The position numbers and the translations under genes are program-made. Shown here one piece after another: positions 19,288 to 27,399 of a DNA stretch of 64,000 nt (positions are counted from its first letter, which is position 1; every line of letters starts with the position of its first letter). The stretch is from Gordonia zhaorongruii. GTDB taxonomy: Bacteria > Actinomycetota > Actinomycetes > Mycobacteriales > Mycobacteriaceae. Where the stretch lies: the NCBI RefSeq assembly GCF_007559005.1, contig NZ_CP041763.1, positions 1,830,463 to 1,894,462 of the forward strand, in the 5' to 3' direction. The notes under the pieces are model-generated. The model was not told where the DNA came from, made no database searches, and saw only the letters and a program-made list of their open reading frames with translations.

Positions 19288-20052
19288 CCCGACCGGCCCC
19301 ACCGCTCCGTTCGCCAACCATGCCTCGACACCGTCGAGCAGAACGGTGAGCCCGAGTTCGAAGCCTGCCGAGGGATCGCCCGGGGCGGAGTAGTGCTCCC
19401 CCACCGCAGTGCCCACGCGACTCGACAACGGAAATGCGCCCGAGGGCATCGCAGCGGCGAGTTCCGGGCCGACCACCTGCCACCACTGATCGTCACTGAA
19501 CCCACTCGCACTCACGGCCCGCGCCGCTGCGGCGTCACGTGCACTTCCGGCTGCGAACACTCCGAGCAGCGCCAACAGCCCGTCGCGCTGCACATCGGCG
19601 ATGGGCAGATCCTCGATCAGCCCGAGCTGCGCCTCGTAGCGGCGGAGCCGACCGGGTCCGAGGACATCTCGCCACGGCGGCACATGCAGCAACCACGGAT
19701 GAGCGAGATATCCGGCATGCATCGCCCGAACGGCATCGGCGAGCGATTCGCGCAGCAACACCGCGCGAACCGGTTCGCGCTCCTGTGCCGCAACTCGATC
19801 GACCATGAGCGACACCAGCACATCACGGGTCGGCACGTACGTGTAGACGGTCATCGGTCCCACACCCAACTCGTCGGCGAGCGCACGCATCGTCAGCGCA
19901 TCCAGACCGCGCGCATCGGCGTGCTCGGTGGCGACATCGATCACGCTATCGAGACTGAGCCGCTGCTTCGGCCCCTTCTTCGCCACCGATCTCACCGGTT
20001 CCCGCCGCCACAGGAGGCGGACCAGTGCTCGTGCTTCGTCCTCAGGCGTCAC
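19276..20052 (-). CDS. TetR-family transcriptional regulator
   Basis: 258 residues. The DNA-binding domain is at residues 30-75 (VIDVATEHADARGLDALTMR, LADELGVGPMTVYTYV) with a helix-turn-helix. It is preceded by an unusual 28-residue N-terminal stretch (EDEARALVRLLWRREP). The C-terminal domain is of the TetR_C_1 type seen in TetR/ActR-like drug-responsive repressors. I chose the GTG at 20052 because the open frame beyond it runs through the operator and promoter. A 13-bp palindrome lies 15 bp upstream, between this gene and the divergent SNF2-SWIM pair. Autoregulation and control of that pair are likely. Confidence 0.85.
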   Translation of the reverse strand: MTPEDEARALVRLLWRREPVRSVAKKGPKQRLSLDSVIDVATEHADARGLDALTMRALADELGVGPMTVYTYVPTRDVLVSLMVDRVAAQEREPVRAVLLRESLADAVRAMHAGYLAHPWLLHVPPWRDVLGPGRLRRYEAQLGLIEDLPIADVQRDGLLALLGVFAAGSARDAAAARAVSASGFSDDQWWQVVGPELAAAMPSGAFPLSSRVGTAVGEHYSAPGDPSAGFELGLTVLLDGVEAWLANGAVGPVGSAG

Positions 20053-20066
20053 GTGCAACCTTTCTC

Positions 20067-20079
20067 CGTACAGTGTACG
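20067..20079. promoter_or_regulatory. Candidate TetR operator
   Basis: CGTACAgTGTACG is a perfect 13-bp palindrome with one central base. It lies in the 67-bp gap between the TetR gene and the SNF2 gene, next to AT-rich sequence (ATAATAAC) that could be the -10 region of either promoter. TetR proteins usually bind such sites as dimers. Confidence 0.6.
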
Positions 20080-20119
20080 ATAATAACAGTTCGCCGCCCC
20101 GGACGCAGAAGGACCTCCC

Positions 20120-21835
20120 CTGAGCATCGAAGTCACCTACCTCCCCGACCTCCATCAGTTCGCAGTCTGGTCGTCGCATCACCTCGACGACCCAGCACGT
20201 CGTACCTGCCTGCCCCTGGTCGTGCCGCGCGACGGCGGTCTCACCGTCGACCAGGTCCGGTGCGATGTGGTCGACGTCGGCGAGCTGCCCGGGCGGGCTG
20301 CGATGAGCGACTCCCACGCCGCGTGGTGCGCTCGAGTCGCGGATCCGTCCCGTTCAGCCCATGACCCGCTGCCGATCGCCGCGCACGCCGAACCCGACCC
20401 GAGCGGCTCGGCCGTCACCTCGGCCGAGTACGCGACCATGTCGTTCGCCGATGCTCACGAGACCGCGTGCGCACTCACCGAATCGATCGACGCGTCGATG
20501 CGGCCGTACCAATCGGCAGGCGTGGCGTGGCTGCTGCGCACCCTCCGCGATCACGGTGGGGCACTGCTCGCCGACGAGATGGGCCTCGGCAAGACGCTGC
20601 AGGCCATCGCTGCGCTCCGCTGCCGCGGCGACGGCCCGCACCTGGTGGTCTGCCCGGCAGGCCTGGTCACCAACTGGCGCCGTGAGATCGAGCGGTTCGC
20701 GCCGGATCTGGCCGACCACGTGAGCATCCTGTCGTACGCGCGGCTCCGCCTCGACTCCGCGCAGCTCGCCGAGACGCAGTGGAACACCACGGTGTTCGAC
20801 GAGGCGCACACGCTGAAGAACTCGCGCACACAGGTGTCCAGAGCGGCCCGGGCACTCCGGTCCGAGGGCACGATCGCGCTCACGGGCACTCCCATCGAGA
20901 ACTCGCTCGACGACCTGTGGGCGATCCTCCGCGTCGTCGTACCCGCGATGTTCCCGGTGAAAGCGGTGTTCCGCCGTCGCTTCACCCGGGCCGTCGAGTC
21001 CGGTGACGACGGAGCCCTGCTGCGTCTGCGCAGCGCCGTCGCACCGGTGATGCTCGCGCGCACCAAGGAAAGAGCCGCAGGCGCGCTGCCGCCCAAGATC
21101 GACAACCCGATCATCTGCGATCTCACCGACGAACAGGCCCGCATCTACGACGCTCATCTGGCCCGCGCCGCCGACGAAGGGTTCGGCACCGGCCTGGCAC
21201 GGCACGGCCGTCTGCTCGCGGTCCTCACCACGCTCAAGCAGATCTGCAATCACCCCGCCCTCGCGGACGGTCCGGTCCGCTCATGGGAGCCGGGACGATC
21301 AGGGAAGCTCGACGTCGCGATGGAGGTCCTCGACGAGAACATCGCGGCTCAGCGTCCGACGCTGATCTTCACTCAGTACCGGGACACGGGCGACCTGCTC
21401 GCGCGTGCCGCCTCGGCGCTCGCCGGTACCGACGTTCCGTTCTTCCACGGAGGACTCTCGATCACCGAGCGCGCGGCCATCGCCGACCGGTTCCAGTCCG
21501 GCGACGGGCCCGGAGTGCTGGTGATGAGCCTCAAAGCCGGGGGCACAGGTCTGACGTTGACGCGCGCCTGCGACGTCGTGCACTTCGATCGCTGGTGGAA
21601 TCCGGCAGTCGAGGCGCAGGCCACCGACCGGGCGCACCGTATCGGTCAGGACCGGCCGGTCACGGTCACCACGCTGACGACGGCGACGACCCTCGAGGAG
21701 CACATCGACGGCATGCACCGCCGCAAGGCGCTGCTCGGCGTGCACGGCGACGATCGGTCCATCGTCGCCGAGCTGGCGGGCCTCGACGACGAGCGCCTGC
21801 TCGACGTCCTTCGACGCAACAGGGAGGCCGTATGA
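20120..21835 (+). CDS. SNF2-family helicase-like ATPase, apparent CTG start
   Basis: 571 residues from the CTG. An N-terminal domain of about 110 residues is unrecognised. The SNF2 core follows: ADEMGLGKTLQAIAAL, TVFDEAHTLKNSRTQVSRAA, ALTGTPIENSLDDLWAIL, then the C-half with PTLIFTQYRDTGDLLARA and AQATDRAHRIGQDRPVTV. Such proteins translocate on double-stranded DNA or remodel protein-DNA complexes. From 20087 to the GTG at 20222 no ATG, GTG or TTG occurs in frame, yet the sequence SIEVTYLPDLHQFAVWSSHH looks coding, and AGAAGGA stands six bases before a CTG at 20120. The stop overlaps the SWIM gene start by 4 bp (ATGA). Confidence 0.8.
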   Translation: MSIEVTYLPDLHQFAVWSSHHLDDPARRTCLPLVVPRDGGLTVDQVRCDVVDVGELPGRAAMSDSHAAWCARVADPSRSAHDPLPIAAHAEPDPSGSAVTSAEYATMSFADAHETACALTESIDASMRPYQSAGVAWLLRTLRDHGGALLADEMGLGKTLQAIAALRCRGDGPHLVVCPAGLVTNWRREIERFAPDLADHVSILSYARLRLDSAQLAETQWNTTVFDEAHTLKNSRTQVSRAARALRSEGTIALTGTPIENSLDDLWAILRVVVPAMFPVKAVFRRRFTRAVESGDDGALLRLRSAVAPVMLARTKERAAGALPPKIDNPIICDLTDEQARIYDAHLARAADEGFGTGLARHGRLLAVLTTLKQICNHPALADGPVRSWEPGRSGKLDVAMEVLDENIAAQRPTLIFTQYRDTGDLLARAASALAGTDVPFFHGGLSITERAAIADRFQSGDGPGVLVMSLKAGGTGLTLTRACDVVHFDRWWNPAVEAQATDRAHRIGQDRPVTVTTLTTATTLEEHIDGMHRRKALLGVHGDDRSIVAELAGLDDERLLDVLRRNREAV

Positions 21836-22413
21836 CGACGCCGGAGTTCGGGTTCACCGCATGGGGTGCGGATATCGTCCGCATCGCGGAACCGATCACC
21901 ACGAGCACGCCCAACGTGCTCGCACCACGTGCCCGTCGCATCGCCCGCAACGACGGTGTGACATTGGCGGTCGACGGCCGGCAGGTGACTGCGCACGTGC
22001 ATCGCGGCGGACAGGCCTCCGTCGCACATCTGGAGATGACCACGATGGACGGTGCGGTCGCGACCGCCGCTCGTGAGCTGATGGGCCCGCGCACCGAGCC
22101 CGACGATGCCGTGCACGCGGCCCTCCGCGAACGCGGCCTGCATCCGGCACCGTCCATCGAGGCCGCGGACTGCTCGTGCCGTGCGCGGACGATGATGTGC
22201 GTCCACGTTCTCGCCGCGCTCTATGCGCTCGCGTCGCTCATCGATCACGAGCCCTCGACCGTCCTGACTATCCAGTCGTTCCGCACCGCCGACAGCGTCC
22301 CGGCCGGGGACGTCGCGCAATCGCGGCCGATTCCCCGCTGGACTCCGTTGGCGGCCTTGGACGTTCGCGGCTACTACGCGGCACGACCGACGGCGCCGGT
22401 CACGACTCGGTGA
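21832..22413 (+). CDS. SWIM zinc-finger protein paired with the SNF2 ATPase
   Basis: 193 residues. The SWIM motif is CSCRARTMMCVHV (C-x-C-x6-C-x-H) near residues 133-142, a zinc site that binds DNA or protein. The N-terminal half is a beta-rich region (VDGRQVTAHVHRGGQASVAH) common in SWIM proteins encoded beside SNF2 genes. The ATG overlaps the stop of the SNF2 gene, so the two are translationally coupled and probably act together. The pair is known as a recurring bacterial arrangement, but its role is not established. The end overlaps coaE (convergent) by 14 bp. Confidence 0.8.
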   Translation: MTTPEFGFTAWGADIVRIAEPITTSTPNVLAPRARRIARNDGVTLAVDGRQVTAHVHRGGQASVAHLEMTTMDGAVATAARELMGPRTEPDDAVHAALRERGLHPAPSIEAADCSCRARTMMCVHVLAALYALASLIDHEPSTVLTIQSFRTADSVPAGDVAQSRPIPRWTPLAALDVRGYYAARPTAPVTTR

Positions 22414-23533
22414 GCCCCTGCGTGATCCGTGCGAGCGCCCGGTCGAGGAACGGCTTCTTCGCCACGGCATAGCTCACCGGGTCGTCGTTCGCACCGGCGA
22501 GGGCTGCCTTCTTCACCGCGAGATACTCGGCGCGTGCGGACTCGTCGGCGATCAACCAGTCCCGGAAGTCGAGCGCGAACCGAACGTCCGCACCGTCGGC
22601 CGACCGCACGTACACGTTCACGGGGCGTCCCGGATCGGCACTGGAGTGGAATCGCTCACCGGCAGCTGCGCTCGACACCGGCGGGAAGCCGCCGTCCGCG
22701 AGCGTCTCGATCAGGTCGTCGGCAGCAGCCGGATCGGCGACCCCGATCTGCACGTCGATGACCGGGACCGCAGCCAGCCCTGGCACCGCAGTCGACCCGA
22801 TGTGGTCGATTCGCTGCGCCCGCTGACCGACGAGCGCCCACAGCCGGTTCACCACGCGCTCGCCGAGCGCCTCCCAGTCCGGGTCGTGATCGACGAGCTC
22901 CAGCGGCGCCGGCACCGGGGTGCGGTCGGCCACGTTGTCGCGGAACGGCGTCAGACGGTCCTCCCACACCTGCCGTGCGGCGGACGCGAGGCGGTCGGGA
23001 GTCCCGGAGTTGTCGAGCCACACGTCTGCGACCCGGCGCCGCTGCTCGTCGGTGGCCTGCGCGCCGATGCGCTGGCGCGCGTCGTCGGGGTCCATCCCCC
23101 GCAGTTCGACGAGCCTCGACAGTCGCACCTGTGCGTCGGTGTGCACCACCACGACGAGGTGATAGAACGGCGCCATGTGCCCCTCGACGAGGAGCGGCAC
23201 GTCGTGGAGGATGATCGCGTCATCCGGTGCCGCGTCGGTCAACTCCTGAGTCCGCTGCCCGATGAGCGGATGCGTGATGGAGTTCAGGAGCGTCCGGCTC
23301 TCCTCGTCGACGAACGCCTTGGCGGCCAGGGCGGGACGGTCGAGGGAGCCGTCGGCGGCGAGGATCTCGGGGCCGAACGCCTGCGCCAATCGCGCGAGGC
23401 CCGGCGTACCCGGGGCCACCACCTCACGCGCGATCGAGTCGGCGTCCACGTGATAGGCACCACGCTCGATGAAAGTCTTCGCGACGGTCGATTTGCCGGC
23501 TCCGATGCCGCCGGTCAGGCCAACTCTGATCAC
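22400..23533 (-). CDS. coaE: Dephospho-CoA kinase fused to a GrpB/UPF0157 domain
   Basis: 377 residues. Residues 1-200 are CoaE, which phosphorylates dephospho-CoA in the last step of coenzyme A synthesis (P-loop GLTGGIGAGKST, LHDVPLLVEGH). Residues 210-377 are a GrpB domain (VDHDPDWEALGERVVNRLWA, IDHIGSTAVPGLAAVPVIDV) of the nucleotidyltransferase fold. The same fusion occurs in mycobacterial CoaE, where the second domain has been linked to control of the kinase. It lies downstream of rpsA in other genomes of this order; here a 7-kb accessory stretch separates them. Confidence 0.95.
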   Translation of the reverse strand: MIRVGLTGGIGAGKSTVAKTFIERGAYHVDADSIAREVVAPGTPGLARLAQAFGPEILAADGSLDRPALAAKAFVDEESRTLLNSITHPLIGQRTQELTDAAPDDAIILHDVPLLVEGHMAPFYHLVVVVHTDAQVRLSRLVELRGMDPDDARQRIGAQATDEQRRRVADVWLDNSGTPDRLASAARQVWEDRLTPFRDNVADRTPVPAPLELVDHDPDWEALGERVVNRLWALVGQRAQRIDHIGSTAVPGLAAVPVIDVQIGVADPAAADDLIETLADGGFPPVSSAAAGERFHSSADPGRPVNVYVRSADGADVRFALDFRDWLIADESARAEYLAVKKAALAGANDDPVSYAVAKKPFLDRALARITQGLTES

Positions 23534-23597
23534 CGGATCAGTGTGTCAGAGGGCCGTGTCCGTCTGGGCGCCGACACGGAAACCGCACACGCGGGAA

Positions 23598-24647
23598 TCA
23601 GACGCCGGCCGGCTCGGCGTCCTTCTCCTGCGCCGCTTCCCGCTCCTCGACGAGCGTCAGTGCGATGTCGACGATCATGTCCTCCTGACCGCCGACCAGC
23701 CTGCGCTCACCGCAGACGGTGAGGATGTCCCGCACATCGAGGTCGTACCGCGCGGCCGCGGCTTCCGCGTGACGCAGGAATGACGAGTACACGCCCGCGT
23801 AACCGAGCGTCAGGGTCTCCCGGTCCACGCGGACCGGGCGGTCCTGCAGCGGACGGACGATGTCGTCGGCCGCATCCTCGAGTGCGTTCAGATCGCACCG
23901 GTGCTCGAATCCGGACAGGTTGGCCACCGCGACGAACGGCTCGATCGGGCAGTTCCCCGCCCCCGCACCGTGCCCGGCGAGCGACGCGTCGACGCGATAC
24001 ACGCCGTTCTCGACGGCCACCACCGAATTCGCCACGGACATCGACAGATTCTCGTGCGCGTGGATACCGATCTCGGTCTTCGGATCGAGGACGTCGCGGT
24101 ACGCCTTCACTCGCGCCACGACGTCGTTCATGGTCAGCCGGCCACCCGAATCCGTGATGTACACGCAGTGCGCGCCGTACGACTCCATCAGCTTGGCCTG
24201 CTGGGCCAGCTTCTCGGGCTCGGACATGTGCGAGAGCATCAGGAAGCCGGCGACGTCCATGCCGATCTCGCGAGCCGCCGCGATGTGCTGTGCGGCGACG
24301 TCGGCCTCGGTGCAGTGCGTGGCGATGCGAACCGAGCGGACACCCAGATCCCAGGCGCGCTGCAGTTCCTCGACGGTGCCCACGCCGGGCAGGAGCAGCG
24401 TGGTGAGGCGGGCGTTCTTCAGCACGCTCGCTGCCGCCTCGATCCATTCCCAGTCGGTGTTGGAGCCGGGGCCGTAGTTGACGGATCCGCCGGACAGACC
24501 GTCCCCGTGGGCCACCTCGATGGCATCCACGCCCGCGGCGTCGAGCGAGGAGACGATGCGCTTCACGTCGTCGGTGCTGATCTGGTGACGGATGGCGTGC
24601 ATGCCGTCGCGCAGGGTCACGTCCTGGACGAAGATCGGGGTGCTCAT
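23598..24647 (-). CDS. 4-hydroxy-2-oxovalerate aldolase
   Basis: 349 residues, DmpG/BphI/HsaF family. It splits 4-hydroxy-2-oxoacids into pyruvate and an aldehyde, the last step of meta-cleavage pathways. The TIM barrel starts with [18 protein letters not shown], where the Asp and Arg contact metal and substrate. [12 protein letters not shown] and [14 protein letters not shown] carry metal-binding His residues. A C-terminal communication domain binds the partner dehydrogenase for channelling. The ATG overlaps the stop of the acetaldehyde dehydrogenase gene by 4 bp. The order hydratase-dehydrogenase-aldolase equals the hsaE-hsaG-hsaF order of cholesterol degradation, but the ring-cleavage genes are absent nearby. 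Confidence 0.93.
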   Translation of the reverse strand: MSTPIFVQDVTLRDGMHAIRHQISTDDVKRIVSSLDAAGVDAIEVAHGDGLSGGSVNYGPGSNTDWEWIEAAASVLKNARLTTLLLPGVGTVEELQRAWDLGVRSVRIATHCTEADVAAQHIAAAREIGMDVAGFLMLSHMSEPEKLAQQAKLMESYGAHCVYITDSGGRLTMNDVVARVKAYRDVLDPKTEIGIHAHENLSMSVANSVVAVENGVYRVDASLAGHGAGAGNCPIEPFVAVANLSGFEHRCDLNALEDAADDIVRPLQDRPVRVDRETLTLGYAGVYSSFLRHAEAAAARYDLDVRDILTVCGERRLVGGQEDMIVDIALTLVEEREAAQEKDAEPAGV

Positions 24648-25606
24648 GCGGTCACTTCCTGTTCTGCCTTGAGTGCAGCGATCCGCTCGGCGTACTGCAG
24701 TCCGGCGGATGTCATGATGTCGAGGTTCCCGGCGTAGGCCGGAAGGTAATGGGCGGCACCCTCCACTTCGAGGAATACCGATACCTGGTGCGTGGGAGCG
24801 GATTCGGGCTCCTCTTTCATCAACGTGCCGACGGTCGCACCCTCTGCGATGGCGTTGATCTGCACTTTCTGCTTGAGCCGGTAACCGGGCACGTACGCGG
24901 ACACGTCGGCGACCATCTTCTCGACGGAGTTGCGGATCTGCTCCTGCGTGTCGAGGTCGGGTGCGTCGACCAGTGCGTACACGGTGTCGCGCATGATCAG
25001 CGGCGGCTCGGCCGGGTTCAGGATGATGATCGCCTTGCCGTTGGCGGCTCCACCCACCTGCTTGATCGCATTCGACGTCGTCTCGGTGAACTCGTCGATG
25101 TTCGCTCGCGTTCCCGGGCCCGCCGACTTCGAGGCGATCGACGCGACGATCTCCGCGTAGGCCACCGGCGCTACTCGCGAGACCGCGGCGACGATCGGGA
25201 TCGTCGCCTGACCGCCGCACGTCACCATGTTCACGTTGGCGGCGTCGAGGTGATCACCGATGTTCACCGCCGGAACCACGTACGGCCCGATCGCTGCGGG
25301 TGTCAGGTCGACCAGACGCTTACCGAGAGGTTCCAGGATCGAGGCGTTGTGCTCGTGCGCCTTCGCCGAGGTCGCGTCGAACACGATCTCGATCTCGTCG
25401 AAGCCGGGGAGCTTCACCAGTCCCTCGACCCCCTCGCTCGTAGTCGGGACTCCCATGCGCTCGGCGCGCGCGAGCCCGTCCGAACTCGCGTCGATGCCGA
25501 CCATCGCACCCATCTCGAGGTGCTTCGCGGTGCGGATCACCTTGATCATCAGATCGGTTCCGATGTTGCCGGACCCGATGATCGCGACCTTCGTCTTCTC
25601 ACTCAT
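24644..25606 (-). CDS. Acetaldehyde/propionaldehyde dehydrogenase (acylating)
   Basis: 320 residues, DmpF/BphJ/HsaG family. It oxidises the aldehyde delivered by the aldolase to acyl-CoA using NAD and CoA. The Rossmann site is [13 protein letters not shown]. The catalytic cysteine is in [13 protein letters not shown] near residue 129. [16 protein letters not shown] and the C-terminal [12 protein letters not shown] segment fit the family. I chose the second of two ATGs, because GAAGGAA stands six bases before it; the first ATG is too close. It overlaps the hydratase gene by 8 bp and the aldolase by 4 bp. Confidence 0.93.
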   Translation of the reverse strand: MSEKTKVAIIGSGNIGTDLMIKVIRTAKHLEMGAMVGIDASSDGLARAERMGVPTTSEGVEGLVKLPGFDEIEIVFDATSAKAHEHNASILEPLGKRLVDLTPAAIGPYVVPAVNIGDHLDAANVNMVTCGGQATIPIVAAVSRVAPVAYAEIVASIASKSAGPGTRANIDEFTETTSNAIKQVGGAANGKAIIILNPAEPPLIMRDTVYALVDAPDLDTQEQIRNSVEKMVADVSAYVPGYRLKQKVQINAIAEGATVGTLMKEEPESAPTHQVSVFLEVEGAAHYLPAYAGNLDIMTSAGLQYAERIAALKAEQEVTA

Positions 25607-26414
25607 GTGCATTTCCTTCGCTGAATTTTGCGACGACCGTTCCCAATCCGGTGATCTCCACGGTCACCTCGTCTCCGGATCGGACCGGCCGCATGGGGCC
25701 GAGTGCACCGGACAGGATCACCTGGCCGGCGCGCAACGGTTCGCCGAAATCACGGGCGGCCCTGGCCAGCCACGCGACGGCGTTGAGCGGATCACCGAGG
25801 CATGCCGCACCGTTTCCGGTGGACACCTCCTCGCCGTTGATGAGCATCCGCATGTCGACATCGACAGGAGCGAACTCGTCGAGCGTCTTGGTGGTGTCGC
25901 CGAGGATGTAGACCCCCGAGGAGGCGTTGTCGGCGACAGTGTCGGCGAACTTGATGTCCCAGCCGTCGATCCGGCTGTCGCACACCTCGAGCGCGGGCAT
26001 GCCGTAATCGATGGCAGCGCGGACCTGCGCGCTGTCGAGCGGCCCGTCGGCGAGATCCTCCTTGAGCACGAAGGCCACCTCGGCCTCGGCTTTGGGCTGC
26101 AGCAGCCCGCCGGTAGGCACCACAGCGCCGTCTGCGTAGGCCATGTCGTCGAAGAGGACGCCGAAGTCGGGCTGGTCGACCCCCATCTGCCGCTGCACGG
26201 CCTCCGAGGTGAGGCCGATCTTGCGCCCGACGATCGTGGCTCCGTGCTCGAGTCTTCCCGCAGTGAGTCGCTCCTGGACCCGGTACGCGGCCGGCAGGTC
26301 GACGGGACCTATGAGGTCGCGGACCGGCGCGCAGGCGGTACGGGTCTGCAGCGCCGTCAGCAGACGGTCGGCGGCCTGCTGCTCGGCCGTCGCGGCGTGT
26401 TCAGTGGTCGTCAT
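25599..26414 (-). CDS. 2-hydroxypenta-2,4-dienoate hydratase
   Basis: 271 residues, MhpD/DmpE/HsaE family of fumarylacetoacetate-hydrolase-fold enzymes. It adds water to 2-hydroxydienoates to make 4-hydroxy-2-oxoacids. Visible landmarks are [35 protein letters not shown] with the metal-binding Glu pair, and [16 protein letters not shown]. It is the first gene of the three-step module and is divergent from an IclR regulator, with a candidate operator in the gap. The ATG at 26414 is the start with the conserved N-terminus; the open frame beyond it crosses the promoter. Confidence 0.92.
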   Translation of the reverse strand: MTTTEHAATAEQQAADRLLTALQTRTACAPVRDLIGPVDLPAAYRVQERLTAGRLEHGATIVGRKIGLTSEAVQRQMGVDQPDFGVLFDDMAYADGAVVPTGGLLQPKAEAEVAFVLKEDLADGPLDSAQVRAAIDYGMPALEVCDSRIDGWDIKFADTVADNASSGVYILGDTTKTLDEFAPVDVDMRMLINGEEVSTGNGAACLGDPLNAVAWLARAARDFGEPLRAGQVILSGALGPMRPVRSGDEVTVEITGLGTVVAKFSEGNAHE

Positions 26415-26455
26415 ATGACCATGGTGACCCTGCGCACAGCACAGCGAAAGGCGAC

Positions 26456-26474
26456 CGTCTCGCTGACCGAGACG
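26456..26474. promoter_or_regulatory. Candidate IclR operator
   Basis: CGTCTCG-N5-CGAGACG is a perfect inverted repeat with 7-bp arms. It lies seven bases upstream of the -10 of the IclR gene (26481) and 42 bp from the start of the divergent hydratase gene. IclR regulators often bind such sites and control both themselves and the adjacent catabolic genes. Confidence 0.55.
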
Positions 26475-26480
26475 AGCGGC

Positions 26481-26486
26481 TAATCT
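26481..26486 (+). promoter_or_regulatory. -10 element TAATCT, leaderless layout
   Basis: TAATCT ends six bases before the ATG of the IclR gene. The adjacent inverted repeat covers the -35 region, which would suit autorepression. Confidence 0.55.
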
Positions 26487-26492
26487 GGACCC

Positions 26493-27254
26493 ATGAGCCC
26501 CCGCGACAGCGTCATCGGCAAGGTGATGCTGATCCTGCACGCCTTCGGCGTGGACGACCACGAACTCCCGCTCGCGGAGATCGTTCGACGCACCGGACTG
26601 CACAAGGCGACGACTCACCGCCTGGCGGGCGAACTGGTGGACGAGCGGATGCTTGATCGCACACCGGATGGCTGCTATCGACTCTCCGGCGGCCTGTTTG
26701 AACTTGGAATGCGAGCGTCCGTCGAACGCGGCCTGCTGGAGCTGGCCATGCCCTTTCTGCAGGATCTGTACGACCGCACCCGCGAAACCGTGCACCTCGG
26801 CGTCCTCGACGGCCACGAGGTGGTCTACATCGCGAAGATCGGTGGACATCGGCAGGCCAACTCGCCGTCGCGCACCGGCGGACGGATGCCGTTGCACTGC
26901 ACGGGGATCGGGAAGGTACTTCTCGCCCATGCCGATCCGAGGCTGAGGCGCGAGGTACTCGCCCGCCCACTCCCTCGCCGCGCGCCCCGGACGATCGTCG
27001 CGCCGGGCATCCTGTCGGCCCAACTCGATCAGGCACGCGAAGCCGGCTTCGCGTTCGAGTACGAGGAGTCGACGATCGGGATCGGCTGCGTGGCCGCCCC
27101 GGTTCTCGACGTCGGGACCAACGAGATCGTCGCCGCGGTCAGTGTCACCGGACCGCTCAACCGGTATCGGCCGGAATCGCACGCCGATGCCGTTCGCGCG
27201 GCGTCCGGCGGGATCGCCGCCACCCTGCAGCGCAGACGTTCACTGCGCGACTGA
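26493..27254 (+). CDS. IclR-family transcriptional regulator
   Basis: 253 residues. The N-terminal winged helix (VIGKVMLILHAFGVDDHELP, EIVRRTGLHKATTHRLAG) and the C-terminal effector domain (ETVHLGVLDGHEVVYIAKI, PLHCTGIGKVLLAH, GCVAAPVLD) are complete. The effector is probably an intermediate of the divergently encoded hydratase-dehydrogenase-aldolase pathway. The start is fixed by the leaderless promoter. The next gene on this strand begins 145 bp later with its own promoter. Confidence 0.9.
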   Translation: MSPRDSVIGKVMLILHAFGVDDHELPLAEIVRRTGLHKATTHRLAGELVDERMLDRTPDGCYRLSGGLFELGMRASVERGLLELAMPFLQDLYDRTRETVHLGVLDGHEVVYIAKIGGHRQANSPSRTGGRMPLHCTGIGKVLLAHADPRLRREVLARPLPRRAPRTIVAPGILSAQLDQAREAGFAFEYEESTIGIGCVAAPVLDVGTNEIVAAVSVTGPLNRYRPESHADAVRAASGGIAATLQRRRSLRD

Positions 27255-27296
27255 CGCCGGACCGCACCCGGATACGGCGCGTCGACGGCACGAGAG

Positions 27297-27325
27297 TTGA
27301 CCGACGCACCGACACCGGTAAGGCT
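27297..27325 (+). promoter_or_regulatory. Promoter of the FAD oxidoreductase gene
   Basis: TTGACC (27297-27302) and TAAGGC (27319-27324) are spaced by 16 bases. The transcript would have a 5' leader of about 70 nt before the ATG at 27400. The gap 27255-27296 shows nothing else. Confidence 0.45.
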
Positions 27326-27399
27326 TGGACGATGCAGAGATCGTCAGCGACGCCGCAGTTCACCGCCGAGGACCCGGAATCAACCGGCACGGTGGTCTC

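Noticed and set aside
27325..27399. An earlier start at 27325 for the FAD oxidoreductase
   Set aside because: It would put the start codon on the promoter -10 and add residues unlike any flavoprotein N-terminus. The Rossmann motif follows directly after the ATG at 27400.
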